Positions 1 through 8,736 of a DNA stretch of 64,000 nucleotides are shown here, one piece after another. Each line of letters begins with the position of its first letter. The first letter of the stretch is position 1. The translations under genes were made by a program, and so were the position numbers. The stretch comes from Simiduia curdlanivorans (GTDB lineage: Bacteria > Pseudomonadota > Gammaproteobacteria > Pseudomonadales > Cellvibrionaceae). The notes below the pieces were generated by a model, which did no database searches, was not told the origin of the DNA, and worked only from the letters and a program-made list of their open reading frames with translations. The DNA is taken from contig NZ_JAUFQG010000006.1 in the NCBI RefSeq assembly GCF_030409605.1, positions 1,178,001-1,242,000 on the forward strand, read 5' to 3'.

Positions 1-1157
1 TCGGCAACCACAGCAAAACCACGGCCTTGCTCACCGGCACGGGCGGCTTCAATGGCGGCATTGAGCGCCAGCAAGTTAGTTTGCTCGGCAATGCCACGGA
101 TCACGTCGAGTACGCTGCCGATGTTATCGGTTTCGGCGCGCAGCTTATCAATCACCTCGGCCGCGGCGTTAATATCGCTCGCCAATCCTTCAATTTTTAT
201 CACGGTGCTAGACACCACACTCTTGCCGTTATTCGCCTGCCGATCAGCTTCCTCGGCATTAGCCGCTGCCTGCGACACATTGCTGGCGACATCGCCCACA
301 ACCGTGGCCATTTCCCGCACCGCGGTAACCACTTGTTGAATTTCAGTTTGCTGCCGTACCACGCCGCGCTCGGTTTCTTTAGCTGTCGCTGATAGTGAGG
401 TCGCTTGTGCGTTGAGATCCGTTGCCGTGACAGAGAAATCGGCGATGATGTTGTGAACCTTATCGACGAAAGTGTTGAATGCGGTCGAGAGCCGTCCCAC
501 TTCGTCATCGGAATTTATCGGCAGACGACGGGTCAAATCACCGCCACCGCCGGCAATATCTTCCAGTGCCTCGGCGACCGAGTTGATAGGGCCAACAATG
601 CCCGCCTGCAGGAAAAAGGAGATGATCACGGCCAAAATACCAATGATTACGACCGTTGCCGTAGCACTCCAAACGGCATCGGCCACCGCTTGATTCAGCT
701 CTTCCAAGCTGGCTACCAAGTAAATTGTGCCCACTTTATTGCCATCGGATTGAATGGCCACTGTGATATCAACACGATTATCCCGCGTATTAACACCTAA
801 ATTACCGGGCGATCGCGGCGCCATGGCAGGTAAATCTTCCGAACCTTTTCTGCCGCGCTCATACCAAACAAACGGCTGGCCATTATCGCCGTAAATAACG
901 GCGCTCATGACTCGCGTTTGCAGCTCCAAGCTACTCAAAATATCTCTGGCTGACGCGGCATCGCCAAAGGCGATAGCGCCGACTGTGGCATTGCCAATAA
1001 TCTTGGCAAGATCCCCCGTGTCTGATTGTATGGTGTGCTCAACTCGCCCAACCTCAGCCCTAACGGCCAAGGTGCTCGAGACGATAACCGCCAATAAGCT
1101 GGTGACAGTAATCCCTAAAAACACCTTCCATTTCAAAGACATGCTGAACATATTCAT
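1..1157 (-). CDS. Methyl-accepting chemotaxis protein with CHASE8-like sensor (3' part outside window)
   Basis: The minus strand is open from an ATG at 1157 to the window edge (385 codons visible). The translation begins with a transmembrane segment (about residues 10-30, KVFLGITVTSLLAVIVSS) and then a periplasmic region with LAKIIGNATVGAIAFGD, which resembles the CHASE8 sensor of YfiN-type diguanylate cyclases. A second membrane segment, a HAMP domain and the methyl-accepting signalling domain follow, including the hairpin signature EQTNLLALNAAIEAARAGE near the edge. It should signal to CheA/CheW. The yfiR gene lies 65 bases upstream on the same strand, so the two are probably co-transcribed and the YfiR protein may act on this sensor. 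An AAGGTG ribosome site precedes the ATG. The MCP assignment is firm; the CHASE8 label is by eye. Confidence 0.93.
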   Translation of the reverse strand, partial: MNMFSMSLKWKVFLGITVTSLLAVIVSSTLAVRAEVGRVEHTIQSDTGDLAKIIGNATVGAIAFGDAASARDILSSLELQTRVMSAVIYGDNGQPFVWYERGRKGSEDLPAMAPRSPGNLGVNTRDNRVDITVAIQSDGNKVGTIYLVASLEELNQAVADAVWSATATVVIIGILAVIISFFLQAGIVGPINSVAEALEDIAGGGGDLTRRLPINSDDEVGRLSTAFNTFVDKVHNIIADFSVTATDLNAQATSLSATAKETERGVVRQQTEIQQVVTAVREMATVVGDVASNVSQAAANAEEADRQANNGKSVVSSTVIKIEGLASDINAAAEVIDKLRAETDNIGSVLDVIRGIAEQTNLLALNAAIEAARAGEQGRGFAVVA

Positions 1158-1222
1158 TAAGTAAGCACCTTCCAATAACTGTGTCATTCGGCCCATTTGG
1201 GCCGAACCTTTTCGCGCTGCTG

Positions 1223-1795
1223 CTAACGACCCAACCTTAACAGCGCCGGCGCAACTTCCAGCCCACTCGTGAGCAGCCTCGTTCTATTGATCTGCATAGC
1301 AATTAGATTGCCTGAACCCACAAATCCAATCATTCCTCCCGCCGCCGCAAAGCCTTCCATATCACTCAGCGATAGCACTGACAGGTTATCGAGCCGATGG
1401 AGAATTTCTTTAACCCTTGATTTTTCTCCGGCGGAAATAAATACCTGATGACAGCCCAAGCCTATAGCCTCGAGATCAGATCCCAGTTGCCTTACCGCCA
1501 ACTGGCGCCTCGCCACATTTCTTTCTTTGAGTTTAGCTTCTAACCCACCGTTAAACGGATCTGCACCAAAAACACAAATGACAATCGGATCTTTTCCATC
1601 TCGAAAGGTCGAATCCGGCCAAGTAACATGTTTTGCCAAGCTCGCGATATAGCTCACTAACGCCTTGCGGCCACTGTAGTTATCACTCAGCCTATCAGCC
1701 TGCGCACTCAGCGGTAGAAAAATCACCGCCCAAGCGATACAGCACCGAACTAGCGCCATCAGAATCGTATTCGCCCACATGAATTGTCGCGTCAA
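1223..1795 (-). CDS. yfiR: YfiR family periplasmic protein
   Basis: 190 residues with an N-terminal signal peptide (hydrophobic ALVRCCIAWAVIFLPLS ending in AQA) and a YfiR/DUF4154 domain: KALVSYIASLAKHVTWP, VICVFGADPF, QVFISA, VLSLSDMEGFAAAGGMIGFV. Known YfiR proteins are periplasmic and inhibit the cyclase YfiN through its periplasmic sensor. Here the next gene on the strand is a chemoreceptor, not a cyclase. The reading frame starts at a TTG (1793-1795) preceded at good spacing by AAGGGAAG; the first ATG (1780) lacks a ribosome site at a usable distance, so TTG is preferred. Two conserved cysteines are visible (VICVF and GLGCHQ), as in YfiR proteins that form a disulfide. Confidence 0.85.
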   Translation of the reverse strand: MTRQFMWANTILMALVRCCIAWAVIFLPLSAQADRLSDNYSGRKALVSYIASLAKHVTWPDSTFRDGKDPIVICVFGADPFNGGLEAKLKERNVARRQLAVRQLGSDLEAIGLGCHQVFISAGEKSRVKEILHRLDNLSVLSLSDMEGFAAAGGMIGFVGSGNLIAMQINRTRLLTSGLEVAPALLRLGR

Positions 1796-1927
1796 AAGCT
1801 TCCCTTACTGAAATAGCACTAACTTTCAGCCACACGAAACTCAGCCGAACACCATTGAGCATAGTCAGGGCACGGGAAATAACCAAATAGAAGCGTACTT
1901 ATGGACAGGGGAACACTAAAGCGAGGT

Positions 1928-1955
1928 GACGGGCGGCACGAGGGCTGCCGCCGTC
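1928..1955 (-). terminator. Hairpin downstream of dapB, possible weak terminator
   Basis: Arms GACGGGCGGCA and TGCCGCCGTC pair over ten bases with one bulge and a 7-base loop, just after the dapB stop. No U-tract follows on the minus strand, so intrinsic termination is uncertain. Confidence 0.35.
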
Positions 1956-1961
1956 GGGAAA

Positions 1962-2768
1962 CTAGCGCAGAGACAGGACGTCTTGCATATCGAACAGGCC
2001 AACTTCTTTGCTTTTTATCCAAGCGGCAGCGCGCACGGCGCCACGAGCAAAAGACATACGCGACGAGGCCTTGTGGCTGATTTCCACCCGCTCGCCATCG
2101 GCCATAAACATCACCGTGTGATCGCCAACCACATCGCCGCCGCGAACCGTGGCAAAGCCAATGGTATCGCGCTCGCGCGCTCCGGTTTGGCCTTCGCGCC
2201 CATACACGGCTACTTTGCCCAAGTCGCGCCCGAGTGCACAAGCTAGGACTTCGCCCATGCGCAAGGCCGTGCCCGAGGGAGCATCAATTTTATGCCGATG
2301 ATGAGCCTCATAGACCTCGACATCGTAATCGTCACCTAGAATTTTGGCGGCAGATTCAAGCAATTTGAAGCACAAATTCACACCGGAAGAATAATTTGCC
2401 GACATGCACATAGCCGTCGCGTCTTTAGCCTCTAACAAGTAAGCCTTTTGATCTTCGTTGAAACCGGTGGTGCCAATCACGATTTTTTTATGGGCATCGG
2501 CGCAAATTCTGGCGTTTTCAACGGTCGCAGCTGGCACAGTGAAGTCGATCAACACATCAAAATCTTCAACCACTTCGTGCAAGTCGCTAACCACCGCCAC
2601 GCCATTCTTACCGATACCGGCAAGCTCGCCGGCATCGGCACCGATCAAGCTAGAACCGGCACGCTCAATAGCGGCGGTAAGCTCAACGCCAGGCGCGGCG
2701 GCAATGGCTTCAATTAACATTTTACCCATGCGCCCACCGGCGCCGGTTACGGCGAGTCTAACCGTCAT
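1962..2768 (-). CDS. dapB: 4-hydroxy-tetrahydrodipicolinate reductase
   Basis: 268 residues, the normal DapB length. The N-terminus carries the NAD(P)-binding glycine motif VTGAGGRMGKMLIEA; DVLIDFTVPAATVENARIC and VIGTTGFNEDQK follow, then the catalytic segment YEAHHRHKIDAPSGTAL with its His-His and Lys. The enzyme makes tetrahydrodipicolinate for lysine and diaminopimelate synthesis in the cytoplasm. It follows dnaJ on the same strand after 86 bases, the usual gammaproteobacterial order dnaK-dnaJ-dapB, so it may receive heat-shock read-through as well as its own transcription. Confidence 0.98.
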   Translation of the reverse strand: MTVRLAVTGAGGRMGKMLIEAIAAAPGVELTAAIERAGSSLIGADAGELAGIGKNGVAVVSDLHEVVEDFDVLIDFTVPAATVENARICADAHKKIVIGTTGFNEDQKAYLLEAKDATAMCMSANYSSGVNLCFKLLESAAKILGDDYDVEVYEAHHRHKIDAPSGTALRMGEVLACALGRDLGKVAVYGREGQTGARERDTIGFATVRGGDVVGDHTVMFMADGERVEISHKASSRMSFARGAVRAAAWIKSKEVGLFDMQDVLSLR

Positions 2769-2854
2769 ATTCTGTCCTTATTACGCGGGTAATACCCCTG
2801 CAATCTATTGTGATGAATTCAATGCCGTTACGCCTAGCGCAAGCACTGACTCCA

Positions 2855-3982
2855 TTAAATTTTCATGTCGCCAAAAAAGTTCTTCATGCCTTCAAACCAA
2901 CTGGACTGCCGCGGCGAGTGCTTGCTACTACCCATGGTGTCGTGAAAGTTACGCAACAACTCTTTCTGCTTATTGCTCAAGTTAACCGGGGTTTCCACCA
3001 CTACTTTGCACATCAAATCGCCAGCGGTGCCGCCGCGCACCGGTACCACACCTTTGCCGCGCAACCTGAACATTTTGCCGGTTTGGGTTTCAGCAGGCAC
3101 TTTCAACTTCACCCGGCCATCCAAGGTGGGTACTTCGAGCTCGCCGCCAAGGGCCGCATCGACGAAGCTAATGGGCACTTCGCAATAGAGGTTGCGACCG
3201 TCGCGCTCAAAAATACTGTGCGCGCGCACGTTAACTTGCACGTAAAGATCGCCCGCTGGGCCACCGGCTTCGCCAGCCTCACCTTCGCCGGTTAAGCGAA
3301 TACGGTCGCCAGTATCGACACCCGGCGGCACTTTGACCGACAGGGTGCGCGTCTCTTCCTTGCGACCTTGACCATGACAGCTGGTGCAAGGGTCGGTAAT
3401 AATCGTGCCGCGGCCACGGCAATTAGGGCAAGTTTGCTGGACCGAGAAAAAGCCCTGCTGCATCCGCACTTGGCCGACGCCGCCGCACGTTGTACAGCTA
3501 CTCGCCTTGGTGCCTTTTTTGGCGCCCGTACCATCGCAAGGTTCACACGCCACCAGCGACGGCACTTTAATTTTTACCGTGGTGCCTTTTACGGCATTTT
3601 CTAAATCGAGATCTAAGGTGTAGCGCAAATCCGAACCTCTGGCTGGCCCACCGCGACGACCGCCGCCGGCGCCGCCAAAGATATCGCCAAACACATCGCC
3701 AAAAATATCCGAGAAATTACCAAAACCTTGACCGCCACCACCGCCGCCAGCCATGCCCTCAACGCCGCGATGACCGTATTGATCATAGGCTGCGCGTTTC
3801 TGGCTATCGGACAAAACCTCGTAGGCCTCGCTGGCCTCTTTGAATTTATCCTCGGCATTTTTATCTTCGGAGTTGCGATCTGGGTGATACTTCATCGCAA
3901 TGCGACGATAAGCCTTTTTCAGCTCTTTTTCATCAACGCCGCGCTCGACACCCAGGACTTCGTAATAATCACGTTTTGACAT
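2855..3982 (-). CDS. dnaJ: Chaperone protein DnaJ
   Basis: 375 residues. The J domain (1-70) has the HPD motif in KYHPDRN, which stimulates DnaK ATPase. A Gly/Phe-rich region (about 75-110) precedes the zinc-finger domain with four CxxCxG-type repeats (CEPCDGTGA, CTTCGGVGQV, CPNCRGRGT, CTSCHGQGR) and the C-terminal substrate-binding domains. It is the co-chaperone that delivers unfolded proteins to DnaK. The gene lies 84 bases after dnaK on the same strand, with a GC-rich hairpin between them. All key residues are present. Confidence 0.99.
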   Translation of the reverse strand: MSKRDYYEVLGVERGVDEKELKKAYRRIAMKYHPDRNSEDKNAEDKFKEASEAYEVLSDSQKRAAYDQYGHRGVEGMAGGGGGGQGFGNFSDIFGDVFGDIFGGAGGGRRGGPARGSDLRYTLDLDLENAVKGTTVKIKVPSLVACEPCDGTGAKKGTKASSCTTCGGVGQVRMQQGFFSVQQTCPNCRGRGTIITDPCTSCHGQGRKEETRTLSVKVPPGVDTGDRIRLTGEGEAGEAGGPAGDLYVQVNVRAHSIFERDGRNLYCEVPISFVDAALGGELEVPTLDGRVKLKVPAETQTGKMFRLRGKGVVPVRGGTAGDLMCKVVVETPVNLSNKQKELLRNFHDTMGSSKHSPRQSSWFEGMKNFFGDMKI

Positions 3983-4020
3983 ACGTTTAACTTCAATATT
4001 TAACTGAGTTCAGACAACAA

Positions 4021-4038
4021 CGCGGCCTTGCGGCCGCG
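4021..4038 (-). terminator. GC-rich hairpin between dnaK and dnaJ
   Basis: CGCGGCC and GGCCGCG form a seven-pair stem with a four-base loop in the dnaK-dnaJ gap. There is no U-run, so it may be a partial attenuator or RNA-processing site that keeps dnaJ below dnaK rather than a true terminator. Confidence 0.35.
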
Positions 4039-4066
4039 TCATGCTTTTAGCTACTAACAGATTCTC

Positions 4067-5989
4067 TTACTTCTGCTCGTCTTTCACTTCTTCAAACTCG
4101 GCATCGACAACACCGTCATCGGCTGCCTTGCCGGCGTCCGCTTGCTCGCCACCGGCCTGCTGCGCCTGTGCCTGCTCGGCGTAAAGTTTCTGCGCCAATG
4201 AGCCGGAAGCTTCGGTCAGTTTTTGAGTTGCCGCTTCCATCGCCGCTTTGTCATCGCCCTTCACCGCCACTTCGGCTTCCGCCAAGGCAGCTTCGATAGC
4301 GGTTTTTTCTTCCGCTGTGGCTTTGTCGCCGGCTTCGGTCAAGGTTTTCTTGGTGGCTGAAATCAGGCCATCCAAGGTGTTGCGCGCGGTCACAACCTCT
4401 TCGAATTTTTTATCGGCTTCGGCATTAGCCTCTGCATCTTGCACCATTTTTTCAATTTCTTCGTCAGACAAACCTGATGAAGCTTTGATGACAATGGACT
4501 GCTGCTTGCCGGTGGCTTTATCAGCCGCTTTCACATTCAAAATACCGTTGGCATCGATATCAAAGGTCACTTCAATTTGCGGCATGCCGCGCGGCGCTGG
4601 TGGAATATCCGCCAAGTCGAAACGACCCAGCGACTTATTCTGTGACGCCTGCTTGCGCTCGCCTTGAACCACGTGAATAGTTACAGCGGATTGGTTGTCA
4701 TCCGCAGTGGAAAACACTTGCGACTTCTTGGTTGGAATCGTGGTGTTTTTGTCGATCAACGGCGTGGCAACACCACCCATGGTTTCAATACCCAAGGTCA
4801 AAGGTGTTACGTCCAGCAGCAGTACGTCTTTCACATCGCCAGACAACACCGCTCCTTGAATCGCAGCGCCCATGGCAACCGCTTCATCGGGGTTTACGTC
4901 TTTGCGTGGCTCTTTGCCGAAAAACTCGGTGACATACTTCTGCACCAGTGGCATACGGGTTTGACCGCCCACTAAAATCACATCTTGAATGTCGCTCACC
5001 GACAGATCCGCATCGGCAATTGCCTGCTTCACTGGCTCCATAGAGCGCTTCACTAACTCTTCAACCAAAGATTCCAGCTTGGCGCGAGTCAGCTTGATCA
5101 CCAAGTGCTTAGGACCAGTGGCATCTGCCGTGATGTAAGGCAGGTTAACTTCGGTTTGCTGGCTTGAAGACAACTCAATTTTTGCTTTCTCGGCCGCTTC
5201 TTTCAAGCGCTGCAAGGCCATGGCGTCGTTGTGCAAATCGATGCCGTTGGTCTTCTTGAATTCTTCGGCGAAGTATTCGATCAAACGCGAGTCAAAATCT
5301 TCACCACCGAGGAAGGTGTCGCCGTTGGTAGCCAACACTTCAAACTGGTGCTCGCCATCCACATCGGCAATTTCGATGATGGAAATATCGAAGGTACCAC
5401 CACCGAGGTCGTACACAGCAATAGTGCGGTCGCCCTTAACTTTATCCATACCGTAGGCCAAAGCCGCGGCAGTTGGTTCGTTAATGATGCGTTTAACTTC
5501 GAGACCGGCAATTTTACCGGCGTCTTTAGTGGCTTGACGCTGAGAGTCATTGAAGTAGGCCGGTACGGTAATGACCGCTTCGGTCACCGCTTCGCCCAAA
5601 TAGTCTTCGGCGGTTTTCTTCATTTTCTTCAACACTTCCGCAGAAATTTGCGGCGGTGCTTTGCGATCGCCCTTAACTTCTACCCAAGCGTCGCCATTGT
5701 CGGCGCCAACAATTTTGTAGGGCACCATTTTGATATCTTTTTGAACCACATCGTCTTTAAACTTACGACCGATCAAACGCTTAACCGCGAACAGGGTATT
5801 GTTTGGGTTGGTGACCGCCTGACGCTTGGCGCTCTGGCCTACCAGCACTTCGCCATCGTCGGTAAAGGCAACGATAGACGGTGTTGTGCGATCGCCTTCA
5901 GCATTTTCGATAACCCGTGCTTTGTTACCTTCGAGCACAGATACACAGGAGTTTGTTGTGCCTAAATCGATACCGATGATCTTACCCAT
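4067..5989 (-). CDS. dnaK: Molecular chaperone DnaK (Hsp70)
   Basis: 640 residues, full length. It opens with the Hsp70 signature GIDLGTTNSCVSV, followed by VYDLGGGTFDISI and VILVGGQTRMPLVQ of the nucleotide-binding domain. The hydrophobic linker DVLLLDVTPL leads to the substrate-binding domain and a helical lid, and the tail is acidic with Ala/Gln repeats, ending in EFEEVKDEQK. ATP-driven chaperone working with DnaJ and GrpE. It sits between grpE (181 bases upstream) and dnaJ; a sigma32-like promoter candidate lies in the grpE-dnaK gap. Confidence 0.99.
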   Translation of the reverse strand: MGKIIGIDLGTTNSCVSVLEGNKARVIENAEGDRTTPSIVAFTDDGEVLVGQSAKRQAVTNPNNTLFAVKRLIGRKFKDDVVQKDIKMVPYKIVGADNGDAWVEVKGDRKAPPQISAEVLKKMKKTAEDYLGEAVTEAVITVPAYFNDSQRQATKDAGKIAGLEVKRIINEPTAAALAYGMDKVKGDRTIAVYDLGGGTFDISIIEIADVDGEHQFEVLATNGDTFLGGEDFDSRLIEYFAEEFKKTNGIDLHNDAMALQRLKEAAEKAKIELSSSQQTEVNLPYITADATGPKHLVIKLTRAKLESLVEELVKRSMEPVKQAIADADLSVSDIQDVILVGGQTRMPLVQKYVTEFFGKEPRKDVNPDEAVAMGAAIQGAVLSGDVKDVLLLDVTPLTLGIETMGGVATPLIDKNTTIPTKKSQVFSTADDNQSAVTIHVVQGERKQASQNKSLGRFDLADIPPAPRGMPQIEVTFDIDANGILNVKAADKATGKQQSIVIKASSGLSDEEIEKMVQDAEANAEADKKFEEVVTARNTLDGLISATKKTLTEAGDKATAEEKTAIEAALAEAEVAVKGDDKAAMEAATQKLTEASGSLAQKLYAEQAQAQQAGGEQADAGKAADDGVVDAEFEEVKDEQK

Positions 5990-6113
5990 GGAAATTCTCC
6001 AATCTCTAAACTTGTACTGTTAATTTGCTGTCGCTGGATAGGGCGCTACCCAACCAACTTTGTCTGTTTACTCGAGGCCAAACTGAAACGTCCGACCTCA
6101 ATGTCTTGTCATC

Positions 6114-6143
6114 TATATTGGCGCTTTTGGCGAAATTTCAACC
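6114..6143 (-). promoter_or_regulatory. Possible sigma32-type promoter for dnaK
   Basis: In the grpE-dnaK gap the minus strand reads GGTTGAAA, 12 bases, then CGCCAATATA. The first box matches the heat-shock -35 element well; the second matches the CCCCAT-type -10 element only partly. It is weaker than the grpE promoter upstream but correctly placed. Confidence 0.45.
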
Positions 6144-6170
6144 CTTAAAGGTCGCATTTAGCCGCTATTT

Positions 6171-6731
6171 TTACGGCGCCTTGGAAACTACGACCATCGC
6201 AGGGCGCACTAAACGACCATGCAAGGTATAGCCCTTCTGAAACACGTCCATCACCGTATTGGGCTCCAGCTCCGGATTCGGCACTTGAGTCATAGCCTGA
6301 TGAAATTGCGGATCAAAGGGCTCGCCCTTAGGATCTAACTGCATCACGTTGTGGCGCTTTAAGCCGTCAATCAAGGATTTCAGGGTTAGCTGTAAGCCTT
6401 CAACCACCGTGGCAAACTGCGCGTCGCTGGCATCCACCGAGGCCAGGGCGCGCTCGAGGTTATCCGCGACCACCACCATGTCCTGAACAATCTTTTCCTG
6501 GCCGAACTTATGCGCTTTCTCAACATCTTGCTCGGCCCGACGGCGGGTATTTTGCGCATCGGCTGCAGCGCGTAGCGCGGTCTCCTGCGCTTGCTGCAGC
6601 TCAACCTGTAGGCGCTCGATTTCAGCCTCTGGGCCAGTCGTCGATTCAAGCTCTACTTCCACATCCGGCGAGGCGGCGGGAATTTCGTCAGCTAAAGGTG
6701 GGTTTTGTTCGGTCGTCACTGTCTGCTCCAT
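6171..6731 (-). CDS. grpE: Nucleotide exchange factor GrpE
   Basis: 186 residues. An acidic, low-complexity N-terminus is followed by a long coiled-coil helix (about 33-100; AEIERLQVELQQAQETALR, DAQNTRRRAEQDVEKAHKF) and the GrpE beta-domain with FDPQFHQAM and VFQKGYTLHGRLVRPAMVVV. GrpE exchanges ADP for ATP on DnaK. First gene of the grpE-dnaK-dnaJ-dapB run, divergent from recN, with a near-consensus heat-shock promoter 52 bases upstream. Confidence 0.98.
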   Translation of the reverse strand: MEQTVTTEQNPPLADEIPAASPDVEVELESTTGPEAEIERLQVELQQAQETALRAAADAQNTRRRAEQDVEKAHKFGQEKIVQDMVVVADNLERALASVDASDAQFATVVEGLQLTLKSLIDGLKRHNVMQLDPKGEPFDPQFHQAMTQVPNPELEPNTVMDVFQKGYTLHGRLVRPAMVVVSKAP

Positions 6732-6782
6732 TCACTTTCTCGGCGGCCCATCGGCCGGCCCGCTTTTTAATACCTGCAGCCT

Positions 6783-6812
6783 ATATGGGGCCTAGGCGCG
6801 CACATTCAAGGG
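6783..6812 (-). promoter_or_regulatory. Sigma32 heat-shock promoter of grpE
   Basis: On the minus strand the sequence is CCCTTGAAT, then a spacer, then CCCCATATA. TTGAAT and CCCC are 13 bases apart, which fits the known sigma32 pattern CTTGAAA-N(11-16)-CCCCATNT closely. It points at grpE and so drives the chaperone cluster. Confidence 0.8.
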
Positions 6813-6827
6813 ATTTTTCGCAGGGGA

Positions 6828-6862
6828 TTGCAAAGCAAAATAATTACTGTATAAATAGACAG
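6828..6862 (+). promoter_or_regulatory. recN promoter with LexA (SOS) box
   Basis: CTGTATAAATAGACAG at 6847-6862 is a perfect CTGT-N8-ACAG LexA site. It overlaps a -10-like TATAAA (6850-6855) that has a TTGCAA -35-like box 16 bases upstream. RecN is a classic SOS gene, so LexA repression is expected. Ribosome site GGAGG lies before the recN ATG. Confidence 0.82.
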
Positions 6863-6884
6863 CATTAATCGGAGGGCCTTTCCT

Positions 6885-8546
6885 ATGCTAACCCACCTCA
6901 GCATTCATCACTTCACCCTTGTTGAGCATCTCGAACTGGAGCTAGAGCAAGGCCTCACCGCGCTCACTGGCGAAACCGGTGCGGGCAAGTCCCTTTTGCT
7001 TGACGCCCTCGGCATGACACTGGGCGACAAGGCCGATGCCGACAAGGTGCGCACCGGTGCAGAGCGCGCCGATATTAGCGCCACCTTCGATGTGGCCAAG
7101 CTACCCAAGGCGCGCAAATGGCTAAAAGCGCAGGAACTGGAGGCGGAAAGTGAGTGCATACTCAGGCGTACCATCAGTGCAGACGGGCGCTCGCGCGCTT
7201 ATATCAACGGTCAGAGTGCAACCCTCAGCCAACTGCGCGCTCTGGGCGAACTGCTCATCGACATCCACAGCCAACACGCGCACCAAAGCCTACTGAAGAA
7301 AGATCACCACCGCGCCTTAATTGACCACTACGGCGGCCATACCAGCCTGTATCAAGCGGTGAAATCCGCTTGGCGCGAATGGCAGGCCTACGCCGAGCAA
7401 CTGCAAAAAAGACAGTCTAACGACGCCGAAATTAGCGCCCGGGTGCAGCTACTGCGCTACCAGGTGGACGAGCTAGACCAGCTTGGCCTAGAACAAAATG
7501 AACTCGACGCACTGGAGGCCGAGCATCGAATTCAAGCCAATGCCGAAACCGTAATGGCCACCAGCTACCAGTTGGCCAGCCTGTGCCAGGGCGAAGACCA
7601 GAGCCTGCAAGACGGTATCAATAAAGGCCTACAGCTGCTGCGCGACCTGCCAGAGAAATCCGAGCCTCTGCTCGAGGCCGAGCAACTATTGATCAACGCG
7701 CAAATTCAAATTGAAGAGGCGGCTCGCGCCATAGATCACCATATCGACAGCTTCGACGCAGACCCAGAGCGGCTGCAATGGCTGGATGGACGCCTAGATG
7801 CGATCTACCAAATTGCCCGCAAACACCGCATCAGCCCACAGCAGCTGCACGAGTTACATCAAGCCTTAGCCAATGAACTAGAGTCTCTGGACGGAGGCGA
7901 GGCCGATCTCGATCTACTCGCCAAGCAATCGGCCAAGGCCGAGGCGCAGTACCGGCAACTGGCGCAGGAGCTAGGCCAGCAGCGCCGTCAAGTTGCTCTG
8001 CATCTGGGTAAAGCCATCAACCGACAATTACAACAACTGGCCATGGGCAATGCCAGTGTCGAGCTTTGTATCAGCGAGATCGCCCCCGCCGCCACAGGCC
8101 TAGAGGAAGTGGAAATATTGGTGAGCACCAACCCAGGCCAGCCGCACCGGCCACTGGGCAAGGTGGCCTCGGGCGGCGAACTGTCGCGCATCAGCCTCGC
8201 CATTCAGGTATGTATCGCCAACAAATCGACCATTCCCACACTTATTTTCGATGAAGTGGACGTTGGTATCGGCGGCGCCACAGCCGATATCGTCGGGCGC
8301 CTGCTCCGGCAACTAGGCAAAGACGGCCAAGTGCTCTGTGTCACCCATCTAGCGCAGGTGGCCAGCAAAGCCCATCAACACTTGCAAGTCAGCAAATCGG
8401 TGCGCAAAGGCGCCAGTGAATCCACCCTGATAGCACTAGAAGGTGAAGCCAAAGTGGAAGAGATTGCCCGGATGCTAGGGGGCCTAGAGCTGACCGAACA
8501 AACCCGCGCCCACGCCAAAGAAATGCTCACCATGGTGGGCAGCTAG
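6885..8546 (+). CDS. recN: DNA repair protein RecN
   Basis: 553 residues, full length. SMC-like ATPase with Walker A GETGAGKS at residues 29-36, long central coiled coils rich in Glu, Gln and Arg, and a C-terminal half with the signature SGGELSRISLAIQ, Walker B LIFDEVDVGIGG and the switch VTHLAQVA. RecN acts early in double-strand-break repair, holding DNA ends for RecA. It stands alone, divergent from grpE, and a LexA box 23 bases before the ATG indicates SOS induction. Confidence 0.98.
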   Translation: MLTHLSIHHFTLVEHLELELEQGLTALTGETGAGKSLLLDALGMTLGDKADADKVRTGAERADISATFDVAKLPKARKWLKAQELEAESECILRRTISADGRSRAYINGQSATLSQLRALGELLIDIHSQHAHQSLLKKDHHRALIDHYGGHTSLYQAVKSAWREWQAYAEQLQKRQSNDAEISARVQLLRYQVDELDQLGLEQNELDALEAEHRIQANAETVMATSYQLASLCQGEDQSLQDGINKGLQLLRDLPEKSEPLLEAEQLLINAQIQIEEAARAIDHHIDSFDADPERLQWLDGRLDAIYQIARKHRISPQQLHELHQALANELESLDGGEADLDLLAKQSAKAEAQYRQLAQELGQQRRQVALHLGKAINRQLQQLAMGNASVELCISEIAPAATGLEEVEILVSTNPGQPHRPLGKVASGGELSRISLAIQVCIANKSTIPTLIFDEVDVGIGGATADIVGRLLRQLGKDGQVLCVTHLAQVASKAHQHLQVSKSVRKGASESTLIALEGEAKVEEIARMLGGLELTEQTRAHAKEMLTMVGS

Positions 8547-8582
8547 AGGCACAAAAAACGGGCGAATTACAGTATCGAGTAA

Positions 8583-8695
8583 AGGCCAGCTTGCGGGGGC
8601 TGGCCATCCATCTTTCGGACTCTGAGCCTAGTTATCCGGCTTGCGACGCGTGCTTACGGGGTCCGGCCATCCGGCTTGCAGCTTGCAGCTTGGCC
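8583..8695. repeat. Heptamer-type intergenic repeat (degenerate copy)
   Basis: The recN-fur gap holds GC-rich pieces such as ATCTTTCGGAC and GGTCCGGCCATCC, ending in tandem GGCTTGCAGCTTGCAGCTTGG. The heptamer AGCTTGC is the reverse complement of the GCAAGCT unit found at several other gaps here. Confidence 0.6.
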
Positions 8696-8736
8696 AGTAT
8701 CTATGCCTCGCCGCAAGGGTTAAGCTCAGTCAAATC

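Noticed and set aside
5231..5965. Long plus-strand reading frame (244 codons) opposite dnaK
   Set aside because: It is the known antisense shadow of Hsp70 genes, caused by codon bias; dnaK itself is beyond doubt.
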